Part shown: positions 7,339-16,352 of the stretch, piece by piece
How the letters are laid out: each line of letters opens with the position of its first letter
Position numbering within the stretch: the stretch's first letter is position 1
Source: Paenibacillus cellulositrophicus
GTDB taxonomy: Bacteria > Bacillota > Bacilli > Paenibacillales > Paenibacillaceae
Reading direction: 5' to 3'
Assembly (NCBI RefSeq): GCF_009363095.1
Contig: NZ_CP045295.1
Coordinates: 2,604,001-2,668,000, forward strand
Length of the DNA: 64,000 bases
Program-made: the position numbers and the translations under genes
Notes under the pieces: model-generated
What the model saw: the letters and a program-made list of their open reading frames with translations, nothing else
The model's database searches: none
Told to the model about the DNA's origin: nothing

Positions 7339-8846
7339 CGGCTGCCGCTCCAGCCGGCCAAGATGTCATCCAGGTTCTTCAAGGCTCCCTCCGCCTGTTT
7401 GCGGGCTGCGTCCAGCCATTGCTCCTGAGTCTGCTGGGCCCCTTTCCGCTTCGCGATCACGCTTTGAATTTCCGAAGGAGCCGGCCCGCCGGGGAGCGTA
7501 CGGATATTCACAAAATGAACCGGATCCAGCGCCATTCGCAGCTGCTCCTCCGTCAGCGAGAGCTTGCGGCCGATGACCTCCAGTGCGATCTCATTGACAA
7601 GCTCCAGCGTAATTTGGTTAGCGGCAAGTCCATCGGCGACGGCACGCTTCACGAGACGGCTTACGATATGATGGGAGCTGCGGAACGACAATCGGTCGGA
7701 GCGCACCAGCGTATCCGCAAGCTCGGTCACCGTGGCAAAGCTGCCCTCGGTCCGCTTCCGCAGCACCTCCTTATTAACGTCCACAGTTCCGATGACGCAG
7801 GAGAGCAGACGGTACATCCGTTCCAGCACCTTCAGCGCCTTCCAGGCGTAAGGCTGCATGTCGTCTTCAGTATCGACGATATCGCCGAATGGCGTGTTGT
7901 GCATCATGGTCAGCACGGTCTGGGTATTGCCGACGCAGCTGGAAAGAAGCGCACGCATATGCTCGAACGATACCGGATTTCTCTTCTGCGGCATGATCGA
8001 GCTGATCTGCACGTAAGGATCGGCCACGCGCAGCATGCCGAATTCCTGTGTGCACCACAGCAGGAAGTCCTGCGACGATCTGCCCAGGTTAATCGCGGCC
8101 AGCTGCACGGCCGTCATCATCTCGCCGACGTAATCGGCACCGCCAATCGCGTCGTAGGAGTTACAGATCAGCTCGTCGAAGCCCAGCAGATCCTTCACTC
8201 GCTCCCTGCTGATGCCGAAGCCGGATGTGGTCAGCGCCGCCGCCCCCATGCTGCTTCGGTTGCAGTTGGCATAAGCCGCCTGCAGCCGGCGGATGTCGCG
8301 ATCCAGTGAATCGGCCATTGCCAGAATATAGTGGGCCAACGTCGTCGGCTGTGCCTGCTGTGTATGCGTGTATCCGATCATGATGGTGCCTTTATGCTCC
8401 TCTGCAAACGAAAGCAGCTGACTCTTGAGTGCAAGGGCTCCGCGAAGCGTTACGAGCAGCTTCTCCCGCAGCACGATCCGGTAAATCGCGATGCCCATAT
8501 CATTGCGGCTGCGGGCCAGATGCAGATTGTCGGCAATGTCTCCGGCCGCTGCATGCAGCTCATGCTCAACCTGAAAGAACAGGTCTTCGAATTGTCCCGT
8601 ATATTCCGCTTGGCGCAGCCCCTCCAGGTCAAGGCCGCGAATGGCGGACGCGATTTGAAGGGCTTCTTCCCCGCTTACAAGTCCCTGCTCCTTCAGCATG
8701 ATCAAATGCGCTTTGTTGATCGCCATCATCGCCCCGAGCAAGCTGTTCTTCGCTTCATCGAAAGCAGGCTCGAGCACGGCTTCCGTATAAGTGCGCCCCG
8801 GAAAATGTCCGCCTTCCCGTTCCAAAATTTGTTCCCGATTCCTCAT
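7335..8846 (-). CDS. Argininosuccinate lyase-like enzyme (fumarase/aspartase superfamily)
   Basis: Cytoplasmic lyase that by superfamily cleaves a C-N bond by beta-elimination, releasing fumarate. It carries the signature SSIMPQKRNP (282-291) with the catalytic serine, ARSRND (111-116) and GYTHTQQAQP (158-167), as in ArgH. At 503 residues it is about 40 longer than housekeeping ArgH, and it is embedded with an ABC importer, a deacetylase and a kinase rather than with argG. A catabolic paralogue is therefore more likely than arginine synthesis; ArgH-like lyases that degrade succinylated amines such as EDDS are of similar length. Substrate unproven. Confidence 0.8.
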   Translation of the reverse strand: MRNREQILEREGGHFPGRTYTEAVLEPAFDEAKNSLLGAMMAINKAHLIMLKEQGLVSGEEALQIASAIRGLDLEGLRQAEYTGQFEDLFFQVEHELHAAAGDIADNLHLARSRNDMGIAIYRIVLREKLLVTLRGALALKSQLLSFAEEHKGTIMIGYTHTQQAQPTTLAHYILAMADSLDRDIRRLQAAYANCNRSSMGAAALTTSGFGISRERVKDLLGFDELICNSYDAIGGADYVGEMMTAVQLAAINLGRSSQDFLLWCTQEFGMLRVADPYVQISSIMPQKRNPVSFEHMRALLSSCVGNTQTVLTMMHNTPFGDIVDTEDDMQPYAWKALKVLERMYRLLSCVIGTVDVNKEVLRKRTEGSFATVTELADTLVRSDRLSFRSSHHIVSRLVKRAVADGLAANQITLELVNEIALEVIGRKLSLTEEQLRMALDPVHFVNIRTLPGGPAPSEIQSVIAKRKGAQQTQEQWLDAARKQAEGALKNLDDILAGWSGSR

Positions 8847-8918
8847 GTTGCCCCATTCCCCTCCATAGTTTGTTTTTATGTACGTAAGCCAAAGTCTTTA
8901 TCCGTTTGAAAAATCCAG

Positions 8919-8952
8919 GGTCCGGCGCGAAGCCTATCGCTCCGCGCCATCC
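8919..8952 (-). other. GC-rich hairpin between PIG-L and lyase genes
   Basis: GGCGCG and CGCGCC (plus-strand reading) can pair around a 20-nt loop in the 159-bp gap. It may be an attenuating or processing hairpin separating expression of the exported deacetylase from the enzymes downstream. No T run follows, so I do not call it a full terminator. Confidence 0.35.
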
Positions 8953-9005
8953 CCTTTCAAGCTAAATCCTCAACCATTCATCCTACATTCAAGCCCAATC
9001 CTCCA

Positions 9006-11600
9006 TTACTTCTGGGGAGTGGTTCCGGTGGAAACCGTCCCTTCCTGCTTCAGGCTGATCATGTTCACGAACATGCGAATCGAGCCTGGAACAAGGCTTG
9101 GCATTTCGCGGTACCAGACAATGGAGCTGTACGTGTAATTCCCTTTGCCGTAAGGGGCTGTGAGGAACGTGCCCGTAAACTCTTTCTCGCCGGGATCTCC
9201 ATTCGAGATCAGCTCCGTGTACTCCTTGCCCCATTCGGATGGGTTGTAAGCCGAACGGTCCTGAATCCAGTTCTCCCAGTCGGCCGATGTTATTTTATTC
9301 GGCGTGTTAAAGATCGGATGATCCGGCGCAAGCATCGTCACCTTGGAGTTTTCGTCCGTGACGCGCCATTCGATCAACGGCGCGCCGATTTTGATCGGAT
9401 ACGGAGCGAGGTCCGGCGACCATTTGTCTTCCGGTTTGTGATACTGGACCACCAGGTTGCCGCCATTTTTGGCGTAATCGAGCAGACGCTGATTGCTAGG
9501 AATCAGTTCCGGCCGGAACGCATAGGCCCGAATGCCGAGCACAATCGTATCGTACTGCGACAGATCGCCGAACTGAATCGTTTTGGCATCCAGATTCGTC
9601 ACATTGATGCCCACCTGGCGCAGCACCTGATCGATGTTATCAAAGCCGCTGGACACATAGCCGACCTTCAATCCCTCCGGCACCTTCAGATCGAATGCTT
9701 GAATGGCCAGGTTGGCCGGCTTAACGTAATAGGTTTTGCCGATATGCGGATACTGAATGACCTGCACCGTTCTGCTGCTGTCCAGCGTTCCATCGCTCGA
9801 TACAGCAGACAAGCTGTAGCTTCCCGCCTTCACGCCCTCCGGCGCCTTGACGGTAAACTCAGCCGTCTTGGTTTCGTATTTGGCCGCGAAGCTCAATTCC
9901 TGCACCGCGGGCTCCACTGTCCAGCCCTCCGGCGTTTTCAGCGAAACTTTCGTCTTCTCCGCGCCTGGCGCATAATTCGTCGCGGTCACCTTGACCGGTA
10001 CAGTGTCTCCCGGTTTCAGCGTATTCAGAACCGCCGCTTCCGGACTTAGGGACAGCGCAACCGGCGGCAGCACGGCTACCGCATTATCCGGAACCGCATG
10101 CAGCGTTGCCGCCGTTCCGAACGCCTCATACCCGATATCCGCGGAAATCAACGGAAGCGCATAAGGATTGAAGTCCTCCACCTGTTTCGGCACGGTGACC
10201 TCAAATTCGGTTTGGACCGTCTTGTTTTTGTCCAGCTTGGCGAAGGTCGCCGCTCCTGACGCTTTCGCATTCCAGCCTTCGGGAACATTCAGCTTCAGGC
10301 TGACCTTGCCGACATTCACATCTCCGCCGTTAAAGGCTGTTACCGTCACCTTCGTCGTTTGCCCTGGAATAAGCTCTCCGGTCTCCGGCTTCACCTTGAC
10401 GACGACGGAAGTCGCCTCCTGGCTGGCTTTATTGAGCTGTCTTTCCTTCACTTCCAAGCGGTGCAGCAGATCATTTTTCGCCGATGAATCTAAAGATGAT
10501 GACTTCACAAGCTCCACGGCGGTTTGAACGTCCGCTTTCATTTCGTGAACTTCGCGGGCGACTTCCGCAAATGCGGGATAAGCCGCAATGACTTCGTTGG
10601 CGTCCTTTTGCAGCGTGTTCAGCTGCTTGGCGACTTTGTTGTCTTTTCCTTTGGCGTCTATTTCTTTGGCCAGATCGTCAAACGTAAAGGCGATCCCGCC
10701 GAACAACGACGTTCCCGGCTTATCGTCCGCCTTCTTGCCGTCCGCCGACGCCTGCAGTGTGTAATAGGCCGTTCCTTGGCCTTCGTCCACTTGCCGGCCC
10801 ATGCCCTGGCTCTTATGCATATAGCGGGATTCTTCTCCGAGCTGGGCATAAGAAGCGCCGTACAGCTCATTATATTCGTTGACCGGCAAAGAGACATCGT
10901 ATGCCTTCTCCGTTCCTGGTACATAGAGCTTCTTCGGCTGCCAAGGCTGCAGCCCTTCCTTCAGCTGCTCCGGGAAAATCTGCGGATTGCCCGCATCCTT
11001 GAAGGCACGTACGGTCAGCACGTTGATCGCGCGATGATGCCCGTGCGTCGAAGGTTCGTTCAGGAACGCCGGAATCAGCACATCCGGACATTTCTCCCGG
11101 ATTTGGCGGATCAGCCGTTCATAAGCGACGTCCTCGCCCCATTTTTCCAACGTTTCGTCCGGACTTTTGGAGAATCCGAAGTCATAGATCGGATCGTCCA
11201 GCTTCTGGCTCAGGTTCGCCAGCGTCACATTCGTAATCTTCGATGCTTCCTGAAGCTCCCGTGTGCGGATGATTCCGAGGGCGTTGCCCAGCTCGCTGCC
11301 GATTTCGTTCTGCCCGCCTTCTCCGCGGTTGGCGATGACACTGTATGTATCCACGCCGAGTCCGAGCGAAAGATACGCGAGTGTCGCACTATGCTCATCA
11401 TCCGGGTGAGCCCCCGTATTCATCGCGCTGGCAATGGTGGTGAGGGGCTTGATAGCTTTCCATAAATCGACCACCCCCCTGTCAGCAGATGCCTTTCCAG
11501 GACCGGCTTGAAAAGCCAGCGTTCCTGCCATCACCAGGCTCATCGATGCCGCCATCCATTGTTTCGCCCTGCGTTTCTTACTCAGTTCACGTTGACTCAA
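9006..11600 (-). CDS. Secreted PIG-L-family deacetylase with Ig-like and amidotransferase-like domains
   Basis: Exported zinc-dependent N-deacetylase. A signal peptide (KKRRAKQWMAASMSLVMAG..., cleavage near ASA at about 37-39) precedes the LmbE/PIG-L core with GAHPDDEH (63-70; metal ligands) and HGHHRAIN near 208. Residues from about 385 to 630 hold two beta-sandwich NEW3/CARDB-like domains (EVTVPKQV..., EFTVKAPEGVKAGSY). The last 220 residues resemble a class I glutamine-amidotransferase-like fold. PIG-L enzymes deacetylate GlcNAc-linked compounds. The TTG start at 11600 is supported by AAGGAGGAG 9 bases upstream. It follows the permease gene and precedes lyase and kinase genes. Confidence 0.88.
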   Translation of the reverse strand: MSQRELSKKRRAKQWMAASMSLVMAGTLAFQAGPGKASADRGVVDLWKAIKPLTTIASAMNTGAHPDDEHSATLAYLSLGLGVDTYSVIANRGEGGQNEIGSELGNALGIIRTRELQEASKITNVTLANLSQKLDDPIYDFGFSKSPDETLEKWGEDVAYERLIRQIREKCPDVLIPAFLNEPSTHGHHRAINVLTVRAFKDAGNPQIFPEQLKEGLQPWQPKKLYVPGTEKAYDVSLPVNEYNELYGASYAQLGEESRYMHKSQGMGRQVDEGQGTAYYTLQASADGKKADDKPGTSLFGGIAFTFDDLAKEIDAKGKDNKVAKQLNTLQKDANEVIAAYPAFAEVAREVHEMKADVQTAVELVKSSSLDSSAKNDLLHRLEVKERQLNKASQEATSVVVKVKPETGELIPGQTTKVTVTAFNGGDVNVGKVSLKLNVPEGWNAKASGAATFAKLDKNKTVQTEFEVTVPKQVEDFNPYALPLISADIGYEAFGTAATLHAVPDNAVAVLPPVALSLSPEAAVLNTLKPGDTVPVKVTATNYAPGAEKTKVSLKTPEGWTVEPAVQELSFAAKYETKTAEFTVKAPEGVKAGSYSLSAVSSDGTLDSSRTVQVIQYPHIGKTYYVKPANLAIQAFDLKVPEGLKVGYVSSGFDNIDQVLRQVGINVTNLDAKTIQFGDLSQYDTIVLGIRAYAFRPELIPSNQRLLDYAKNGGNLVVQYHKPEDKWSPDLAPYPIKIGAPLIEWRVTDENSKVTMLAPDHPIFNTPNKITSADWENWIQDRSAYNPSEWGKEYTELISNGDPGEKEFTGTFLTAPYGKGNYTYSSIVWYREMPSLVPGSIRMFVNMISLKQEGTVSTGTTPQK

Positions 11601-11754
11601 GTTACTTCTCCTCCTTCAAGCGTGAGTGTTGGCTTGCATCGGCAAATGCCGCTGCCTGCCTGTATCATTATCGCAATCGGCTTGTATTGGACAGGTCGCC
11701 GCGTAATGAAAAAAGGGTGTTCTTTTACCGCTTCAGGTTCAGGAAAATGGATCG

Positions 11755-13497
11755 TCAAATCGCGGAGCCGGCATTGCCGCCGGTCAGCCTCCGGGAAACG
11801 TAAAGCACGAGAATAATCATCACAATCTGCAGCACGCCGTACGCGCAGGCGGTTCCGAATTCAAAGGCGTACATCCGCTGAAAAATCTCGACCGAGATCG
11901 GTGTCGTCTTGTTGGTATACAGCAGAATCGAGGCGACGAACTCGCCGATGCCTTCCACAAGCGCAAGCAGCGTGCCAGCCAGGATGCCGCTCAGCGCCAT
12001 CGGAAACACGACGCGGCGGAAGGTGTACCACCAGGACGCTCCCAAATTTCGCGCCGCTTCCTCCACCGAACGGTCGGTTTGCATCAGCGTGGACGAGGTC
12101 GAGCGGAAAATCAGCGGCAGATGCCGGACGAAATAAGCCAGCGGCAAAATCCAGAAGCTCCCGATCAATACCTGTCCGAAGGAAAACGCATTGGGCTCGC
12201 TGAACGCCGTAATGAGGTTCACGGCCACGACCGTGCCCGGAAGCGCCCAGGGCAGCATGATCAGAATGTCGAGCAGCGTTTTCCCTTTAAAGTTCATGCG
12301 CACGATGGCATAGGCAGCTGCGACGCCAAACAGCAAGTTGCCGATCGTCGCCGCGATGCTGATTTTGAAGCTGTTGGCGATGGGACGCCATGTTTTGCTG
12401 TCGGTGAAGAGATCCTTAAAATGGTCCAGCGTATAAGACGGCGGCAGCACTTGGGTCGTCCACTTTCCGTCTTCGGAGAAAGCAAGCAGCACGATCACGA
12501 GAATCGGCAGCATCAGCACGAGCACCCCCAGAAAAGAGAGCACCATCGCGGTGTTTCTGCCTGCTTTGCTTTTCACCTCGGTCCGGTGAACGCTGACGCC
12601 TTTGCTCATGTTCTGGTAGTTCCGCGCGCCTTGGTACCAACGCATCAGAATGAGAAACAGAATGGACACGACGGACAGCAGCGTCGATTGCGTCGCCGCC
12701 ATATCCAAGTCGCCGTTGGTACGCGACAGATAAATCTGCATCGTCATCGTCCGTTCAATGCCGAAAATCAGCGGCGCGGTATACGACGCCATCGAGATCA
12801 TAAAAACGAGCAGCGATGCCGCAACGATGGCCGGCGTCAGCATGGGCAGAATCACCCGCCGCCAGATGGTGAACCGGTTCGCCCCCAGATTTGCTGCGGC
12901 TTCCTCAAGTGACGGATCAAGCCCCTTGATTGCCGAAGACGCCGTCATATAAAAATAGGTGTACATCGTAAACGTATGGACCACCAGTACGCCCCAAATC
13001 CCTTTTAGGGTAAAAGGCGGCTTGTCCAGATGAAGCAGATGCTGCAGCCCCCGCGGAATAATCCCGCTGGAACCGTACAAAAATTCAAAAGATAACACCC
13101 CGATCAGTGGCGGCAGCGCCATCGGCACGAGGACAAGCACCGACAAGAGCTTGCGCCCAGGAAACTCGTACCTTTCGAGCAAGAATGCCATGGCCACCCC
13201 CACGATGCCGCAGGTGATCACGCTGAGTACCGAAATGTATACGCTCGTCCACAGGGCCTCCAGATTCGCCGTATGTTCCAGACTGAAGAAACGGGAGTAG
13301 TTTTGGAGCGAAAAGCCGCCGTCTAACTGCAGGCTCTGCCGGAACGTCTGGAAGAATGGATAGATGACATATGCCACAAGAATAAGAAATAACGGCGCAA
13401 TCAGCACATATACAAAATGCGGCGATCTCGTCAGCGAATTCCAGCGGCTGCTTGGGCGAATAGACGGCGGTGCCAATTGAGGCTGAGGTTTGTTCAT
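11755..13497 (-). CDS. ABC transporter fused double permease (FbpB-type, Fe3+/polyamine class)
   Basis: Integral membrane subunit with two permease halves in one 580-residue chain, about twelve helices. Each half contains an EAA loop that docks the ATPase: EEAAANLGANRFTIWRR in the first and EEAARNLGASWWYTFRR in the second. Fused permeases of this kind are typical of iron(III), 2-aminoethylphosphonate and polyamine-type importers. It lies 16 bp downstream of the ATPase gene and upstream of the PIG-L gene, so it belongs to the same transcription unit. GGGGGTGA precedes the ATG. Confidence 0.9.
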   Translation of the reverse strand: MNKPQPQLAPPSIRPSSRWNSLTRSPHFVYVLIAPLFLILVAYVIYPFFQTFRQSLQLDGGFSLQNYSRFFSLEHTANLEALWTSVYISVLSVITCGIVGVAMAFLLERYEFPGRKLLSVLVLVPMALPPLIGVLSFEFLYGSSGIIPRGLQHLLHLDKPPFTLKGIWGVLVVHTFTMYTYFYMTASSAIKGLDPSLEEAAANLGANRFTIWRRVILPMLTPAIVAASLLVFMISMASYTAPLIFGIERTMTMQIYLSRTNGDLDMAATQSTLLSVVSILFLILMRWYQGARNYQNMSKGVSVHRTEVKSKAGRNTAMVLSFLGVLVLMLPILVIVLLAFSEDGKWTTQVLPPSYTLDHFKDLFTDSKTWRPIANSFKISIAATIGNLLFGVAAAYAIVRMNFKGKTLLDILIMLPWALPGTVVAVNLITAFSEPNAFSFGQVLIGSFWILPLAYFVRHLPLIFRSTSSTLMQTDRSVEEAARNLGASWWYTFRRVVFPMALSGILAGTLLALVEGIGEFVASILLYTNKTTPISVEIFQRMYAFEFGTACAYGVLQIVMIILVLYVSRRLTGGNAGSAI

Positions 13498-13513
13498 CGC
13501 TTCGGGTCACCCC

Positions 13514-14596
13514 CTATTCCAAAAAATAAATGCTGTCCGGCGCCACGTTAAACAACACTTCCTCGTCCCGCTCCCTCATCCGGTGCCCCTGCCCGACAAA
13601 CATCGCCTTCACGGACAGCGGGCCGGCCTGAGCAATATAATTTACACTGATCCCGGTGAATTCCGATAGCAGCACCTTCACGGCCATCGTATTGGCCTCA
13701 CCCCGTTCGGACGCGGCGGCCTCCCGGACCGCCTCCGGGCGTACCGACAATGTAACCTTCTGTCCCACCGCCAGCTTGCATTCGGGCGAGGCGTTTTTGG
13801 CGAGGCCGGTCAGCCGCAAATCCGGTGCAAGCCGAACGTCTACCATCCCGCCTTCCAGCCGCTCCACCGTGCCTTCCCACAGATTGGACTCCCCGATAAA
13901 CGAAGCGACGAAACGGTTGACCGGGCGGTTGTAAATTTCATGCGGCGTACCGATCTGCTGCACGACGCCATCTTTCATGACCATGATCCGGTCCGACATG
14001 GACATCGCTTCCGATTGATCATGCGTAACGTAAATCGTAGTAATGCCCAGCTCCAGCTGAAGCCGTTTGATTTCCTGCCTTGTCTCTTCCCGCAGCTTGG
14101 CATCGAGGTTGGACAAGGGCTCATCGAGCAGGAGAATATTCGGCTCGATCACCAATGCACGAGCGAGCGCAACCCGCTGCTGCTGCCCGCCGGACAATTG
14201 ATCGATGCGGCGCTGGCCATAGCCATCGAGATGCACCAGCTTTTGAGCGCGCGTGACCTTCTCGTTAATTTCAGCCTTTCCTTGTTTCCGGACTTGAAGA
14301 CCGAAAGCAATATTCTCGAACACGGTCATGTGCGGAAATAAAGCGTAATTTTGAAATACCATGCCCGTGTTGCGCTTATTGGGCGGCATGTGGGTGACAT
14401 TATGCTCACCGAACAAGATTCGTCCGTCGCTGGGGTAATAGAAACCGGCGATCATGCGCAAAGTGGTCGTTTTGCCGCAGCCGCTCGGACCCAGAAAGGT
14501 AAAAAACTCGCCTGGATTGATATGTACGTCAACTTCCTCCACACCCTTGGCCCCACCGAATGTTTTGCTGACGCGGTCCAGCGTGACTCCGATCAT
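13514..14596 (-). CDS. ABC transporter ATP-binding protein (PotA/FbpC-type)
   Basis: ATPase that powers the importer. Walker A GPSGCGKTT (37-45), Q-loop VFQNYALFPHMTV, signature LSGGQQQRVALA, Walker B ILLLDEPLSNLD and H-loop VTHDQ are all intact. From about residue 235 there is a TOBE-type regulatory domain, as in Fe3+, putrescine and maltose importers. Two ATGs sit in tandem at 14599 and 14596; AAGGAGG is 7 bases from the second, which I prefer. The preceding binding-protein gene is 420 bp away with a repeat element between. Confidence 0.93.
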   Translation of the reverse strand: MIGVTLDRVSKTFGGAKGVEEVDVHINPGEFFTFLGPSGCGKTTTLRMIAGFYYPSDGRILFGEHNVTHMPPNKRNTGMVFQNYALFPHMTVFENIAFGLQVRKQGKAEINEKVTRAQKLVHLDGYGQRRIDQLSGGQQQRVALARALVIEPNILLLDEPLSNLDAKLREETRQEIKRLQLELGITTIYVTHDQSEAMSMSDRIMVMKDGVVQQIGTPHEIYNRPVNRFVASFIGESNLWEGTVERLEGGMVDVRLAPDLRLTGLAKNASPECKLAVGQKVTLSVRPEAVREAAASERGEANTMAVKVLLSEFTGISVNYIAQAGPLSVKAMFVGQGHRMRERDEEVLFNVAPDSIYFLE

Positions 14597-14599
14597 CAT

Positions 14600-15016
14600 T
14601 CGTCCTCCTTCAAGTCATTCACGTTCAGATGTAAGTCTTGCTAGTAGCTAATAAGTTGAACTGCTGAAATGGATGATGAGGGCAAGTACGTAAACTGTTC
14701 CTATGATCGCTCTTGTTTTCGGATTTCTTGGTTGTATTGGGACCCTTAAGGTGGAAATCCGAAAGCCAAATGCGACCGCTCCGCTTCTTCGGAATCATTT
14801 TACTCCCTTGCCTGCATCGTATTTTTAAATTCAACTTATTTCGATACAGAAGTTTGCTCATCAAGCCGCACGTAGTCGGCATGAAGCACAGTATGACGAC
14901 CTCAAGCGTCGATTGTTTCAGATTCTCGTTCTCCACCAATCCGAATACTGCGGGCAGGCCCGGGCGGGTGGTCTCCCATCCCAGCCCCCTTGTTCACCCT
15001 GAAAACTGCATTTCCG
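14600..15016. other. Gene-free gap holding an intergenic repeat element
   Basis: No convincing gene. It contains a dyad element at 14705-14805 similar to one at 16184-16290 (listed separately). Read on the minus strand, the gap separates the solute-binding protein gene from the ATPase gene and may uncouple their expression, as is common when the binding protein is made in excess. Confidence 0.5.
14705..14805. repeat. Intergenic dyad element, copy 1
   Basis: Begins GATCGCTCTTGTT, contains the 8-bp inverted arms CGGATTTC (14720-14727) and GAAATCCG (14754-14761), then GCGACCGCTCCGCTTCT. Copy 2 at 16184-16290 has the same order of blocks. The arms have diverged but still pair, suggesting a conserved hairpin. 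Confidence 0.55.
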
Positions 15017-16096
15017 TTATTTGCCGCCCTTGCCTTTGATATTCTCATCCCAATACTGCATCCATTCCTTCTCTTTATCCGCAAGGACTGTCCAATCCAG
15101 GTCCAGCGGCTTGGTATCGAGGTTTTTGTACCAGTCCGGGAACTGGCTTTTATCGATATCGGTCCGGGTTGGAATCTGGAACAGCTTGTCCGCCTTTTCC
15201 TTAAGCTGGCCTTCATCAAAAATAAAATCAAAGAACTTCTTCGCCGCGTCCAGGTTTTTGGCACCCTTGATAATGCCGACACCATCCACCAAAATCGGTG
15301 CACCGCTGGTAGGATAGATGTAGTCAAAAGGCTGCTTCTGCAGCTCCTTCTGGATCAGAATGTCCTGCAGGTTCCACAGCGACAGCTTTCCTTCCTGACG
15401 GGCCAGCTTCAAATACAATTGGGTCGGGTCCTGCGTATACTCTTTCGTGTTGGCATCGAGCTTTTTCAGCCACTCGTAGCCTTTTTCCGGATTCGCGGGA
15501 TCTTGGCGGTATATCATGGCATCATAGATCGTTCTCATCGTGCCTGACGCCATGACGCCGCGGATTAGAATTTGATCCTTCCATTTCGGATCGAGCAAAT
15601 CATCCCAATCCTTCGGGGCATCCTCTTTCTTCACCGCCTCGGAGTTGTACATGATGACCTCGGGCAGCAGCATCTCCCCGTACCAGCGGTCCTGCTCGTC
15701 TTTGTATTCAGCCGGAATGCTGTCCGCATAGCTCGGCTTATACGATTCCAGCAGCCCTTCATTCGCCGCCGTGATAAAAGAGGACTGCGTGCCGCCCCAC
15801 CAGAAGTCAGCCTGCGGGTTGGCCTTCTCGCCCCGCACCCGCTCCATAATCTGCTGGGCGCCCATCGTCATCACTTCGACGTCGATATCCGGGTTCAGCT
15901 CCTCAAACTTCGGCAGAATCTGCTCGACGACGTTTTTGTCGCGGGCGGTGTAGATGACGAGCTTCTGTGATCCCTTGTCCCCGCCCGCTTCACCGGAGGC
16001 AGCCTGTTGCTTGTCTCCGCCGCCGCAAGCGGTCAGACCGACCGTCATTGTCAGAGCGATGGACATCATGCTGAGCTTGAACCATTTCTTTGCCAT
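15017..16096 (-). CDS. Solute-binding lipoprotein of Fe3+-type ABC importer
   Basis: Extracellular substrate receptor anchored by a lipid. From ATG 16096 (GGGGGATTAACA upstream) the signal peptide ends in a lipobox LTAC with Cys24, followed by a charged linker and the bacterial periplasmic-binding fold (KLVIYTARDKNVVEQILPKFEE). It resembles class II iron(III)/2-aminoethylphosphonate receptors of the FbpA type. The VIYTARDKN start is common in those proteins, but the tyrosines that bind iron cannot be confirmed by eye. First structural gene of the cluster, behind the ROK gene. Confidence 0.88.
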   Translation of the reverse strand: MAKKWFKLSMMSIALTMTVGLTACGGGDKQQAASGEAGGDKGSQKLVIYTARDKNVVEQILPKFEELNPDIDVEVMTMGAQQIMERVRGEKANPQADFWWGGTQSSFITAANEGLLESYKPSYADSIPAEYKDEQDRWYGEMLLPEVIMYNSEAVKKEDAPKDWDDLLDPKWKDQILIRGVMASGTMRTIYDAMIYRQDPANPEKGYEWLKKLDANTKEYTQDPTQLYLKLARQEGKLSLWNLQDILIQKELQKQPFDYIYPTSGAPILVDGVGIIKGAKNLDAAKKFFDFIFDEGQLKEKADKLFQIPTRTDIDKSQFPDWYKNLDTKPLDLDWTVLADKEKEWMQYWDENIKGKGGK

Positions 16097-16183
16097 TGTT
16101 AATCCCCCTAATTTTAGGCTCAACATTGAAATTAGTTCTTAGTATCGTGCAGGGTGGCCGCTGCGGTTCCGGATCGTTCTTCC

Positions 16184-16290
16184 GATCGCTGTTGTTCCCA
16201 AATTTCTTGATTCACCTTCCCAGCAAGGTAGAAATTCGGTCACAAAGGCGACCGCTGCCGCTTCTCCAGATCGATTCCGGCCCCTCCGCT
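16184..16290. repeat. Intergenic dyad element, copy 2
   Basis: Same blocks as copy 1: GATCGCTGTTGTT, arms AATTTC (16201-16206) and GAAATT (16231-16236), then GCGACCGCTGCCGCTTCT. It lies upstream of the binding-protein gene, between it and the ROK gene. Confidence 0.55.
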
Positions 16291-16352
16291 ACTCTGCTCA
16301 TGATTAAGTACTAAATTAGGATGTTGAGCTAATTTATAATTCGAAATGTTAA

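Noticed and set aside
7227..8309. Long plus-strand open frame of 360 codons
   Set aside because: It lies antisense to the lyase and kinase genes in GC-rich DNA, has no ribosome site and reads as an Arg/His-rich shadow.
7335..8846. Calling the lyase argH (arginine synthesis)
   Set aside because: No argG or other arginine gene is near, the protein is longer than ArgH and the operon is catabolic in content, so no gene symbol was given.
10524..11465. Plus-strand open frame of 313 codons
   Set aside because: Antisense to the PIG-L gene; composition (Arg, Val, Phe-rich) and lack of motifs mark it as a shadow.
12079..12912. Plus-strand open frame of 277 codons
   Set aside because: Antisense to the double permease; mostly charged low-complexity sequence with no start signal.
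14713..15039. Plus-strand open frame of 108 codons
   Set aside because: Covers the intergenic dyad element and the antisense of the binding-protein end; no coding signature.
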